DNA from: Sophora flavescens
Lineage: Eukaryota > Streptophyta > Magnoliopsida > Fabales > Fabaceae
Assembly (NCBI GenBank): GCA_030762895.1
Contig: CM061063.1
Coordinates: 103,252,210 to 103,316,209, forward strand
Length of the DNA stretch: 64,000 bases
Direction: 5' to 3'
Below are positions 1-10,645 of this stretch, one piece after another (position 1 is the first letter of the stretch; every line of letters begins with the position of its first letter). The notes beneath the pieces are model-generated. The model was not told the origin of the DNA. It ran no database searches and worked only from the letters and a program-made list of their open reading frames with translations. A program made the position numbers and the translations under genes.

Positions 1-1025
1 GATGTGTAACTGGAATCCTGCAAAGTGCGAATATCATGGACAATGATTGGGCATAACAGCGAAGACTAGAAGCGCTGAAGTTATACTATAGGGTATTGGA
101 AGCAATGTGCAGAGCAGAAACCCAAATACTACATGCAAATTATTTGACCTCACTACTAACTAATGAGAGGTTCCATCGGTGCATGCTTGCATGTTCTGCA
201 GAATTAGTCCTGGCAACTCGCAAGACTTCAATAATGTTGTATTGTTATACCAACTCTATTGTTCAAATGAACTTGCAAGCTATATGAAACATAGATGTCA
301 ATAAGGGTGCATTTGACAACTGTGTTTAATCTGATAGAATAAATGGAAATGACTCTTGCTATGCAATTGTGTATGTACACCCTAAGCATCTAATCTGTTA
401 TTTTGAAGCTCCAACTTTGTGACTCTTAACATGGTTTCAGGAACTACTGACTTTGTTTGTCTTTTATATTGAGAATTTATGTTTCCTTTTTGAATTGGAT
501 TGTTACATCATTTTCATTTTTGTTTCATGGTGATGAGGCAACTACTCTTGTTCATGTGTTTATTTAAGATTTAATGATTTGTTGCTTCACTATGTCATTG
601 TAATTTGTAAGCATTTACAGCTTGTGTGTACTTCCTGTGTTTCCTAGATCATAAAGTTGGGAGCAGTCAGAATAAGTGGCATGGTTGAAAGGCTACAATT
701 ATCTCAGCAGATAAGGGAGAATGTATACTGTCTTTTCCAGCAAATCCTAAATCAGTGGACATCTCTCTTCTTCAATCGCCATATTGACCAAATCATTTTG
801 TGTTGCTTCTATGGAGTTGCAAAGGTTTCTCTTTAGTTTTATAAAATCAAGAGTGTAATGTGTTCTTCTGGTATTACATTTTTCTCATGTTATTCTGTTT
901 TGCAGATTTCTCAACTGAACCTAATTTTTGGGGAGATCATATACAACTATAGAAAGCAACCACAATACAAACAAGAAGTTTTTTGCAGTGTATTTGTTGA
1001 TTGGTCATTGACACACCGTAAATGG
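1..1025 (+). pseudogene. RBR-like: Retinoblastoma-related (RBR) pocket-protein fragment, broken
   Basis: Three conserved blocks of the plant RBR pocket are readable. From base 3 to about 237 the frame resembles the pocket-A region and includes YYRVLEAMCRAETQILHAN and LLTNERFHRCMLACSAELV. A TAA at 54-56 interrupts that frame. The linker exons then appear to be missing. Two pocket-B exons follow. Exon 648-824 (59 codons) contains MVERLQLSQQIRENVY and FFNRHIDQIILCCFYGVAK. Exon 906-1025 (40 codons) contains EIIYNYRKQPQ. Both have proper AG/GT borders and phase 0. No later exon is visible after 1025. RBR proteins bind E2F factors and restrain the cell cycle. This copy has a stop, missing exons and several substitutions (for example NQWTS), so it is a decayed fragment. 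It continues left of the window. Identification rests on recognising the family. Confidence 0.88.
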
Positions 1026-1505
1026 GTATGTAACTTGGCTCTTGCCTTAACTTTTCTGAGAATTAATATCTTACAAATAATCTGAATGAAAACAGAGAAC
1101 TAGACAGGATGACTTTTAGCTATAGAACTAATATCTTGCACTTTGGTGATTGCTAAAATTAAACATCTGTTGTAGTTATATGCGGGTTATGAACCATGTA
1201 TTGTCCTTGTACTTTGTAATCATCTGCATAGTTTTTTCGGTAGGAGGGTACTTGGTTAGGGGGTTGGACTTTTATCAATCAACCATGTAACTTATAAAAA
1301 AAAGTGTTTTTAAAATGAGGGTAATATAGGAACAAAAAATTTATAACCATTCCGTTCCGTCCACTTTCCAAACGATGGAATGTGAACTTTGTTCCATTCC
1401 ATCATAAAATATCCAAACAATGGAGTGATATTTTTATTATGTTCCGTTCCATTCCGTTTCGTTCCATTATGTTCCATTCCGTTCCGTTCCATTATAGTCC
1501 ATCAA
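1026..1505. repeat. Non-coding, with a degenerate TTCCG/TTCCA simple repeat
   Basis: No coding exon was found after the last RBR-like exon. From about 1340 to 1500 the plus strand is a degenerate array of GTTCC, ATTCC and CGTTCC words. It ends at an ACAAAGCCTT motif close to the start of duplicated unit U1. The minus-strand reading frame across it is a by-product of the repeat. Confidence 0.6.
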
Positions 1506-1529
1506 TCCAAACAAAGCCTTAGAGTACTA

Positions 1530-2230
1530 TGACACGTGTAAGCGGATCGGTTTTAAGGCAAAAAGTTACCCGATCCAAAGATATAAAAGACATGCGGTTC
1601 GATTCAGTTTGGATTGCTTCGTTAAAAAAATATGATACGATCTAATTTGATTAGATGCGGTTTGGATTGGAACGGTTATTCGGTTTTTACCGACACATTG
1701 TTACATATTTATATTACATCAAATAATCAAGATGACATGCTAAATTGAACAAAATCTTAAAAATTTATATACTTTTTGATACATTCATATAATAACATTT
1801 CATAAAATGCAAAAAATATCATCATCTAGTTTCAAAACATCTTTTATTTATTTTTAGAACATTAGAAATAATAAAAAAATTACATAAAATCAAATTCGTA
1901 AGCATTATTAGAAAAATCAACAAATAAAAAATTAATAATGCAAAAAATAGAATAAGTATATATTAAACTTTATTTATGCAGTTTGGTTTAGGTTAGTTCG
2001 GTTTTAAAAAAGGGATCCAAAATCCGTTTCAATCTGATCTGAAGGTTTTCATAAAACAAGATCCAAAAAAATCCAATAGACATCGGTTTTGTTTGGTTTT
2101 TGGTTTTTTTTGGTTCGATTTTCTTTTGGATCGTTTTGGATATGAAGTCCCTTACTCAAGACCACATACTTCAGAGACCCAAGCCACCTTACCACTTGGA
2201 CCAACACATGTAGTTTACATTCATCAAATA
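1530..2230 (-). other. AT-rich tract with GGTTTNG/AACCNAA words, shared by all three units
   Basis: This non-coding stretch is full of short runs such as CGGTTTTG, GGTTTGG and GGATCC. It matches 36785-37470 and 59890-60590 in inverse orientation. On the minus strand near 2233-2140, TGGTCCAAGTGG is followed by GAGTTCATATCC. This loosely resembles the pol III A and B boxes of a tRNA-derived SINE, but no clear 3' end or target duplication was found. The short reading frame here recurs in the other copies but shows no recognisable domain. Confidence 0.45.
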
Positions 2231-2316
2231 TCATATGTACATTTTTTAAAAAAATAAATATTTATTTTATCTACATAAAAAATATGAAACATAGCATAAT
2301 TCGGTCGACAACTTTA

Positions 2317-2611
2317 GGGCGTGTTTAGTTAGTTTGTTGTTTCCTGTTTTCATTTCCTAATTATAATAATAATTACAACAAAAGTAACTACAATGGTGTT
2401 TCTTTGTTTTTATTTTGTTTCCCGTTTCCAAATCTTTGTATCGGGAACACTGAAAACAAATTTTTGTTTGCTTTCACCATTTCCTATACAAATCTTAGGA
2501 AATAGGAAAAAGAATGAAAATAAAGTAACAACTTTATAATTATTCTTATTGTAATTATCTTTGAAATCAGGAAATGATCAACAGGAAACTAAAAATAAAC
2601 CAAACAGACCC
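2317..2611 (-). mobile_element. Tourist-like (PIF/Harbinger-type) MITE, U1 copy
   Basis: This is a 295-bp element whose ends are imperfect inverted repeats, GGGCGTGTTTAGTT on the left and AACCAAACAGACCC on the right. TTA directly flanks both sides (2314-2316 and 2612-2614). A 3-bp TTA/TAA target duplication with GGG...CCC ends is the usual signature of Tourist-like MITEs. It has no coding capacity. The same element sits at the same place in U2 (36410-36703) and U3 (59524-59817), so it was there before the unit was duplicated. Confidence 0.8.
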
Positions 2612-2639
2612 TTATTTATTTATATTTTTGTCCAAGGAG

Positions 2640-2856
2640 AGGCTCACTGAGGCCTTACTTCCGGAAGGGGGAAAGGGATGAAGCGCAATATATGAGTTTG
2701 AACCCGCACATTTACAATCTATGTCGCCTAACTTAACCAATTGAGCTTACTTAGATGAAAATTGACAAATTTATTTAGAGGAATGTTATATTAAGATCAA
2801 AATCAAACACCAACACCGTATTTTTCGACTATCACATACTTATTTATTATTTTCTT
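2640..2856. other. Spacer with a SINE-like box B, U1 only
   Basis: This is non-coding spacer between the two MITEs. On the minus strand a tRNA-like stretch reads AATTGGTTAAGTTAGGCGAC and is followed by GGGTTCAAACTC, a near-consensus pol III box B. The U2 and U3 copies (about 36300-36340 and 59405-59450) lack the roughly 25 bp that carry box B. I could not delimit a complete SINE. Confidence 0.4.
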
Positions 2857-3186
2857 GGCAAAATAGGTGGATTGGTTCTATATTTTTTTTTTATTTTTCA
2901 TATCGATCCTATAAGTTTTATTTTTTTTCAAATTGGTCCTACACGTTACGTTCCGTTTCCATGTTAATCATTTCTGTCAATTTCGACCGTACGGAGTCAG
3001 ATCAAAAGCCACATGTCAAACTAATGTGATAGCCACGTAAAGTCAAAACTAGCGGTGTTGGGTTGAAATTGATGAAAAAGACTAATGTGGAAACGAAACG
3101 TAACGCGTAGGACCAATTTGAAAAAATAAAACTTATAGGACCAATATTAAAAGTAAAATTTATAGGACCAATCTACCTATTTTGCC
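2857..3186 (-). mobile_element. Mutator-like MITE with long inverted repeats, U1 copy
   Basis: The element is 330 bp and nearly palindromic. The left end GGCAAAATAGGTGGATTGGT pairs with the right end, whose complement reads GGCAAAATAGGTAGATTGGT, and the pairing continues inward for roughly 150 bp each side. It is flanked by a perfect 9-bp duplication, TATTTTCTT, at 2848-2856 and 3187-3195. A 9-bp target duplication with long terminal inverted repeats is typical of Mutator-like elements. It is non-coding. Copies at 35862-36187 and 58972-59302 keep the same duplication, so they are one ancestral insertion copied with the unit. Confidence 0.88.
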
Positions 3187-3690
3187 TATTTTCTTTCTCT
3201 CCTCACACATTCCAAAGCTTGAAAAACAAAAGCTCCATATGGTATCCATAATATGGTGACCCTTGTTAGGTGATCAAATAACAATTCTGATTTATTTAAT
3301 AGAGAGTATAATAAACAAACATTACTAACATCTTTAAGACTCACTTTTTTTTCTTCAGAAGTATCCTCCTACATGATAGATGAGAGATTAATCTATCTGG
3401 GTATTGTCAAGCATCTCAGCGGGAGCCCCTTCCAATAGTGTTATTTCCATCCACATGAATTCAGGGACGTTGTCTTTATATATATATATAGGCAAATGTT
3501 AGTATGTTAGTGTAAGTATTTTTGTTAGTGAGTGGGGTTTGAACCACCCTCAACCTCCTTATCACTCTGCTCCTTAACCCCCCACCTAAACCACATTGAC
3601 CACCTTATGACTCCTTCAAGGACATTGTCTAACATCATCACAAAATAACCTAGAGGACCCAACCTCTTTCAAATTGGGTCTTTGATATAA
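3187..3690. other. Non-coding spacer, U1
   Basis: No gene was found. A short TATATATATATA run lies at about 3478-3491. It is followed by GGCAAATGTTAGTATG and, at 3536-3551, GGTTTGAACCAC, which resembles a pol III box B. The stretch matches 35320-35850 and 58430-58960 in inverse orientation. Confidence 0.5.
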
Positions 3691-4480
3691 CGTTATTTTA
3701 ATTCAATGGCCCCGATTAAAAGGGCAAAAATGGAAACCCCACTTATTGTATTTGCAATCCTCTTAGTGACTCCAACCCCTCTCAACCTTCTCTTTCTCGT
3801 TGTTATCCTTGGTCCCTCCGGCCGAAGCGAACCATTTTGCCACGACGGAGTTATGAGTGGTTTGGAGGCGGTCCATGAGGAGCTCGATGGCGGAAGAGGT
3901 GGTGGCACGTGAAGGTCGAGCCTTTCTGTTGTCAACTTCGTGATGCCTTTTTTTCTTTTGATCAACCGACGTGTCGCGTCCCGGCTCCTGATTGATCCAC
4001 TATGCCGAAGTCGTGCACCTCTCTCCTCGTTCATATCTCCTGGTCGTCAACTCCCAACTAAACACGGATGTGGAAACGACACCCACACCTAGAAATACAA
4101 ATCCGGGAACAGAACACCCTCACCACTGCCGAGCCGATGTTTCCATCCAGAGTTCCGCATACCAGTCACGTGCAGCACGCTCGCCTCCAGCATAGGCTTG
4201 TTGCACCTTCCCTCACTGTCCACCCTTGCCAACAATACGAACCCTTTGTACATGCAACAACAAACCCTTGTGACTTTTAAATCCCTAAATTTGTGGTTGT
4301 GGCAAGAAGAGGGGATCGGGGAGGTGAGGGAGTAACAAATCTGAGGAGGGAGATGCGATTGGAGGATGAAAGGTAGAAGATGAACAGAGCCAAGGACCAC
4401 AAATAATAAACAAAAATATGTAGGTGAAAAAATAAATTTTGAAAACTAGAGTCCAAAGATCTTTAGATTCAGGCGGTGGC
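3691..4480 (-). other. GC-rich, ORF-bearing block of unknown origin, U1 copy
   Basis: This roughly 0.8-kb block is clearly richer in G+C than its surroundings and is conserved in all three units (19600-20293 plus 35272-35330, and 57700-58440). Minus-strand frames are open at 4400-4089 and 4034-3693. The second begins MNEERGARLRHSGSIRSRD, and both frames recur in the other copies. I do not recognise a domain, and different frames stay open in different copies. A captured host-gene fragment or transposon interior would both fit. Coding status is unproven. Confidence 0.4.
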
Positions 4481-6750
4481 TCCCCCCACCGTGGCTTCAG
4501 ACTTGCTGGCCAGCAGTGGTTGGTGTAGGTGAGAAAGGGAAGGAATTAAGTCGATAGGGGTGGGGAGAAGATGAACGAGACTTCATGAAGAAGATGTATT
4601 TTTTTTTACTAAAATACCCAAAATGTCATTGGTGAACCAAACTACAACACAACCTCACAAATGAAGGATGTTAGCCTTCGTCGAATTCAAGGATCCAAAC
4701 CAGGACCACATGCTTAAAAAGGACCCATCTCCTTCCACTTGGAGTCTTGGACCAACACAAAATGGTCCAAAACCTCACTTTAATAAGCGAGAAATAAAAT
4801 TTAAATTAATTTATTAAGAAATAAAATGATTCTTAAGAAAAAAAAATCCAAAATTATTGAGTACTCTTCATGTTAACAGATTATAAAATATTTAACATTC
4901 TATGCAACAATTGTTGCTGCACCACTTTTGGAATGATGATAAAAAAACTTTGGTTGATTAGATCATACAAATAATAAAATTCTTATAAAGAAAAAATTTG
5001 TATATAACTAAAAATTTACAATAATATATATTTTTATTACAATTTTTTATTTATTAAAATTTTTATTGAACAAATTTTGTCAATCAAATTACATTAGTAT
5101 AGTCATATTTTATTTATTTGTTGTGTAAATAAAAACTAAAAGTACCCATTTTTATATTTTTCAAATTTTAATATCTATTAAGGTCACAATGGATTAATTA
5201 AGCATGGCCAAATAATACTCGGGCTATCGAAGTGTTGCAGTTGATTTTGATGAGAGTAGATACTTTTAGTGCCTAATACGGTAATACTAATAAAAATCCA
5301 ATAATGTTATTTGAACAAAGCTGATATCTTCGACACGTGATTAATGATATTCAAAATTGTGGTTAATGTTCCTGAATTCTTCAAAGTCAAAACCTAAGCC
5401 ATTTATTTTCAACATTATTCGTATAGTCATTGTAAATGGAAGAATTGATTTTAAAATAGATTTTAGGGGTGGTCAAACGGGTTGTTGGTATGCGTATCCA
5501 AAGAGACATTTGTAAATATATGAATCGATTTTTCTCTCCATTATTCTTCAATCTCAAAAAGTTCTTTCATAACATCTAACCGACCAATACTCACAACAAG
5601 ATCAAGATTTGCCTCATCCACCCAAACGTTTCCAATAAGGTTGATCAAATAAACAATACAGGCAATATTTTTCACCCGGTCTTGGTATAAAGTGTAACAT
5701 TGTGTCTTATTCACTCAGTCACGAGCCTATGAAAGAGAGATGTTCTTCTAAACTTAATTACAAGATCTTATTTTCGTGAGCATTCTTTTTGGTCTGAACA
5801 GAAATTTAATTTTTCTTTTCTGATTTTCCCAATCTGACATGGTCTATGAGACTTATCGCATCTGCTAGCTAAGCTTCATAATAATTTACTCTGTTTTAAT
5901 CTTTCATTTTTGTTTACATCATACACTACCTATTGGGGATAAAATAATCCACAACACATACTAATTCTGGATCATATCACTTTTATGAGATTATCAACAA
6001 AAAAAAGTACATGTATGCTTTTCTAAAATATTTGACATTCCCATTTCTTATTTTCTAGATTCATTTACAGTTCCTAGACTCATCTGAGCATAGCTCTACT
6101 TATATAAGATATGCACTCAAAACTCATCCAATATCAGAAAATTCTTTATAGTACATATGGAGACTTTCTATATGTAACATCTAGAATTATCATTTAACAA
6201 GAATTAAATTAAACACTTAGTGAGCTGATAACAAATACTAGCAACACAAACTCAAATTAAATTAACCCAGTTTTTTACTAGTTTTTGGACCCTTTTTTTT
6301 ATACCTTTTCAATAAGAAAAATATAGTCTATGTTCCATGAGAAAATAAGTAACCAGTTTTTCTGTAACGGATCATGATCATCCTTTATTCTCCAACTTCA
6401 AACTCTATGAATTAAAATTCTTACAACATTCTAGACTACGCACCTAGACAACAAATATACAACCCAACATGGATATAACACATACAATACAGAACATAGA
6501 TATAACACGACAAGGACACACAGGTATACGACAAATTGTAAAAATGTAAAATATAAAATTAATACTTAACATAAAAACACAACTCTTAAACTAAAAGAGA
6601 GGAGCAATGTGTTGAAAGTTAGTGTCAGTAATTTTAAACATAATATATGCTAACATTTAACTAATTATGACATTTCCATCTATAATGATATATAAATTCA
6701 AAAACTAAATGTTAAAAATTGTAAAATGTAAAATACAGTTAGGAAGACAG
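4481..6750. other. AT-rich non-coding part of U1
   Basis: No gene was found on either strand. 4790-6203 matches 17858-19290 in inverse orientation, and part of it matches 51840-52631. The sequence at about 4768-4790 is the paralogous empty site for retrotransposon N2. From 6204 to 6750 there is no match in the other units and no recognisable feature. Confidence 0.6.
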
Positions 6751-7128
6751 TGTTAGGAACTTATCTTTGGCAAAGGTGATTATCCTCGACAGAAGAACAA
6801 AATAGTAGAAAGTATAGAGAGAGAAGAGAAAGAATGAATATATGAATTATGCAAGAATAGGAAAAGATAAGGTACACAAAGTGTACCCCAAAGGAGCACT
6901 CTCCTTTAACCCGGTCACAAAATCAATGATTACAAAAAGCTGATTTTCTACCTTATTAGTAGCCTTATTTATAGGTAAACCCCTAACAATTAGTTAATTG
7001 ATTTCTCCAACAAATCCTAACAGCAAATCAATTATTCCTAACAGTAAATCTGATTTATCTAACAATTCCTAACAGCAAATCAATTATTCCTAACTTCTAC
7101 TAAGGCCTATGCATACTAAGGCCTAACA
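6751..7128 (-). repeat. 3' LTR of the gag-only element
   Basis: 378 bp. It aligns almost throughout with 10279-10645, sharing landmarks such as CAAAGGTGATTATCCTC, GTACCCCAAAGGAGCACTC and AAGGCCTAACA. The gag-like reading frame enters it and stops at 7116-7118. Confidence 0.85.
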
Positions 7129-7919
7129 ATACCCCCCTCCTCAAAAACAACCTTGTCCTCAAGGTTGAAGCACCCACCGGGGTCCCATAGCTTGAAGCTT
7201 GATGACCAAACTATGCATGAAACATAGAATTTTCCTCCTGGGTCAAATGTTCTGTTTTTTGTGGCATTTTTGGCCAAAAAACAGAGTGTCTTTGCTGCAT
7301 TGTCAGTGCTACACGAAAGCACATTCTTTGTTCCAATGCATGATGTCATTAACAAATGGTGATGTACAATGTCAATTTTATTCACAGCAAGATACAACCA
7401 TGGCTGTTGTGGTTTCTTTTTCATTGAAATAAGCCTTTTCTGAAGTTCTTCCATCGTCCTCTCAGCCCCAAGCAACTCTGCCACTTGGTCATCCTCTGTT
7501 TCAGGCTTTGTATCGGGTTCAACTGTTGTTTCTTAAACTTGTTGCACATTTTCTGATGACAAATTTGATTCTTCCGCAATTTCTTGATCTTCTTCGACCT
7601 TCTCCAAATGCAAACAAGATTCTGGTTTTGTTTCTTGCTTTTGCGGCATCACCTTTTCCACCAAGTGCCCCATTTGTGCTCCAAATCTTTCGATCAAAGC
7701 CATGGAAAATGGCTCCCAACTTTGATCTGGGTCCTCATGGCTCCAAGAATAGAACCAAAAAATGGCTATACCCTCCATCCTCATGAATGCCCATTGCAGT
7801 TTATCTGCTGGCAGAATTCCTTGCTTCTCAAAGAATTTTTCAGCTCTAGCGATCCACCCAACAAGGTCTGTCCCTGTAAAATCTAGCAACTCCACCTCCT
7901 TGGCCCACATATCCTCCAT
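7116..7919 (-). pseudogene. Retrotransposon gag-like protein with one internal stop
   Basis: From the ATG at 7917-7919 the minus-strand frame is open to 7536, interrupted by TAA at 7533-7535, and continues in the same frame to a stop at 7116-7118, about 267 codons. The N-terminal part has the Ty3-type gag signature: DFTGTDLVGWIARAEKFFE near residue 15, then WAFMRMEG and an aromatic-rich stretch. The C-terminal part repeats a DPGG motif (FDPGG, WDPGG) and ends NLEDKVVFEEGG just inside the 3' LTR. Gag forms the particle core. No zinc knuckle or enzyme domain follows, so this copy would depend on a helper element. The single stop suggests recent decay. Confidence 0.75.
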
Positions 7920-7964
7920 GTCCGCTGGCTCTCCCTCGAAGATCCGGTAGGCTGGACCAATTTG

Positions 7965-10275
7965 TGTAATGCCTTAAGTGAGTGTCTCAAAAGAAAACAC
8001 AAGACATCCACATTACAAATGATAGTCATATAGATAGTCTTAACATAATGGTCACACATAACCTTACAAACTCAAACAATAAAAATCATTACACAAGCAA
8101 CTACTCTCGGACTTCATTTAATCAGTTTATGAAGTCGACGGTTACATATTAAGGCTCCCATGAAACATATTGAGTTAAAGAAATTCCTTCTTTATCTCCT
8201 TAATCCTTCGAAGGACCTAAACCTGCTTATCTGAAACAATAGAGAGCCTAGTGAGAAGAATAATTCTCAGTGAGCTTTGCTTCAAGCCAGGATATACATA
8301 TATAAACAATTAATTTCAAATAAACAACCCAAAATGAGTATGAGCATGGACACTTTAACTTAAAACATTTACTAGATAACTTCAAGTGTGAGGGACTTGT
8401 AGTATTCTAGTTTAATAGATTTTGATATGTCAGTCAGAGCTCTATGACAACAATCAGGCGTCCCTTAATTGCTAGTACCATATCCTAACCTTCAAGGAAT
8501 TGAAGGACTTACAAAAACATACCTCACCCACAAATACTTATGTGGCCTTAATGGCTAATTTGGTTTTGAAACAATTGTCTCCCAAAATATAGACCATTTT
8601 AGATTTTTAATGCCCTGCAATACTTCACTTTATCATGATTAATAAAAATACTCCAAACATAGTTAGGACCACAAGAGTGAAATTACAGCAAAACCGAAAC
8701 CATCAAACAACATTACCACAAATTTGGAGGATAATGACTAAAGTTTCTACCCCCACCATTTATTCCAAGTCTAACATTCAATCTCAAACAATTAGGAGCT
8801 CATATAACACTAATCAAAACTGAACATATCGACAATACATTGTAAACAAAACTCAAGTTTACACTAACAAGAAAAATCGAGAAATTTCAAAGTATTATCA
8901 AATCTGGAAACTGGCAGCAGTATTGTCAGTGAATTGTAATGGAGATTCCTCCAGCGAAACCAACTCAATTCCAAAAATTCCAAGGCCTAGGTTGTTAAAA
9001 ATTAGGTCTACTTTCTATTATCACAGAATTCAACTCAAACCAATATGAGTACAATTTAAACACTAAGACAGTTTCTGCTCAGAATTCGCAGTACCAACAA
9101 CAACTTAACATCAATTTTGTCATTCAATACATACTGAAATTGAATCTTTCCAAGGCCTATATTGTTAAAAATTATGTCTATTTTCTATTAAAGCATGAAT
9201 CAAGTCAATCCAATATTTTTACAATTTAATACAACTTAAATACTAAGACAGTGTCAGCACAGAGTCTCCAGGACAAACAGCAGATTGCATGTTATTTTTC
9301 CCCCTTGATACTCAATGAAATTGAATCGTTCCAAAGCCTATCTCGAAGGAAATCAAGTCTATTTTCTGATGGTATAAGGATCACTTCGAAACAAACCCTA
9401 TGGAGGAAATTATGGATAAAACACTAACAAGGGTGCATTACGGGTTGAAGGATTTAGAGCCCCTTGTCAATTTTTTATCAAAAACTACCTCTAATCATCA
9501 TGAAATTCGAAAACCCAGTTGTCAACAAGCATATATAGGATAAAAACATTCAACAGAAACCAATTCGAACATTTAACAAGAAATCGAGATTTATGGTTAC
9601 CCAATATTACAAACAACAAAACTCACTTAACCAAGTGCTAGATTGAAAGTGGTGAGTGTTGATCACCTTGTGCTTCTTCCCTAATCTGATTTGTGCTCCT
9701 ATTTTCGAAATTCTAGAGGTCTTGCATGTTGTCCATTTTGCTTGATTTAGGTATTTGATGAGTTGAAATTGTGAGGTAGAAGGTTAGAAGGAAATTTAGT
9801 ATAGGTTTATGAGAGTTTTAGGAAGAAACAAGAAGGGAATGAGAATGGAATGATGTGTGGGTAAAAACTGAAATTTGTGAGGAGAAAGGGAAGAGAGAGA
9901 GCTGTTCTGGTCAAGGGAGGAAAGAAAATGAAACACCCCACTCCTCCCCACTTTGGTTCTGCTGAAACTAATTGGTGAAAGGGGAGAGAAAAAAAAATAA
10001 AACTTGACCAATGGAGGTTAGATATCCTTGAAGAGTATTGGTCACTTAAGGAGATTTGAGGATAGAGATAGATAAGTTGGTTTAAAATAAGTGGGTGTGT
10101 GTTTGATAATAAAATAAAAATAATATTTCCATTCCATTTCAATTCACAATTAATTAACATCATTAAATAAATCAACCACACAATTTCACATTTAAGAAAT
10201 ATAAAAGGATTCAAACACACCCGTGGTAGAATTATAATGAAAAGACTAAAATAACATTGAAAAAGGATATTACAA
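7965..10275 (-). mobile_element. Solo LTR, 2.3 kb, nested in the gag-only element
   Basis: This segment begins TGTAATGCC, ends GATATTACA and is flanked by perfect 5-bp copies of ATTTG (7960-7964 and 10276-10280). The TGTAAT/ATTACA ends and 5-bp duplication are what remains when the two LTRs of a Ty3-type element recombine. Orientation is taken as minus (TGTAATATCC...GGCATTACA) by analogy with common plant LTR ends. It has no interior and no genes. The 207-residue frame at 9807-10430 is chance. The insertion falls across the first two bases of the neighbouring LTR at 10279. Confidence 0.85.
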
Positions 10276-10278
10276 TTT

Positions 10279-10645
10279 GTTAGGACCCTTTCTTTACAAA
10301 GGTGATTATCCTCAACAACAAAACAAAACAGTAGAAAGTATAGAGAGAGAAGAGAAAGAATGAATATATGAATTAAGCAAGAAAAGTGTACCCCAAAGGA
10401 GCACTCTCCTTTCACACTAGGATTAACCAAGTCACAAAATCAATGATTACAAAAAGCTGATTTCCTACCCTATTAGTAGCCTTATTTATAGGCAAACCCC
10501 TAACAATTAGTTAACTGATTTCTCCAACAAAGCCTAACAGTAAATCAATTATTCCTAACAGTAAATCAGATTTATCTAACAAATCCTAACAGCAAATCAA
10601 TTATTACTAACTTCTACGAAGGCCTGTGCATGCTAAGGCCTAACA
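10279..10645 (-). repeat. 5' LTR of the gag-only element
   Basis: 367 bp, the partner of 6751-7128. Its TG ends coincide with the right-hand target duplication of the nested solo LTR, so that insertion hit exactly the LTR/interior border. Confidence 0.83.

Larger units (their letters stand above)
6751..10645 (-). mobile_element. Small non-autonomous gag-only LTR retrotransposon carrying a nested solo LTR
   Basis: Two near-identical terminal repeats (6751-7128 and 10279-10645), starting TGTTAGGA and ending CCTAACA on the plus strand, enclose an interior with only a gag-like frame on the minus strand. Flanking bases GACAG (6746-6750) and AACAG (10646-10650) are a one-mismatch 5-bp target duplication. 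A purine run next to the 6751-7128 repeat (minus strand GAGGAGGGGGGTAT) fits a polypurine tract, so that repeat is the 3' LTR. Without the nested solo LTR the element is only about 1.6 kb, with no protease, reverse transcriptase or integrase. This matches gag-only non-autonomous elements (TR-GAG type). No standard tRNA primer site was recognised. Confidence 0.82.

Noticed and set aside
9807..10430. 207-codon minus-strand frame
   Set aside because: It spans a solo LTR end and a different LTR, is low-complexity hydrophobic, and has no domain.
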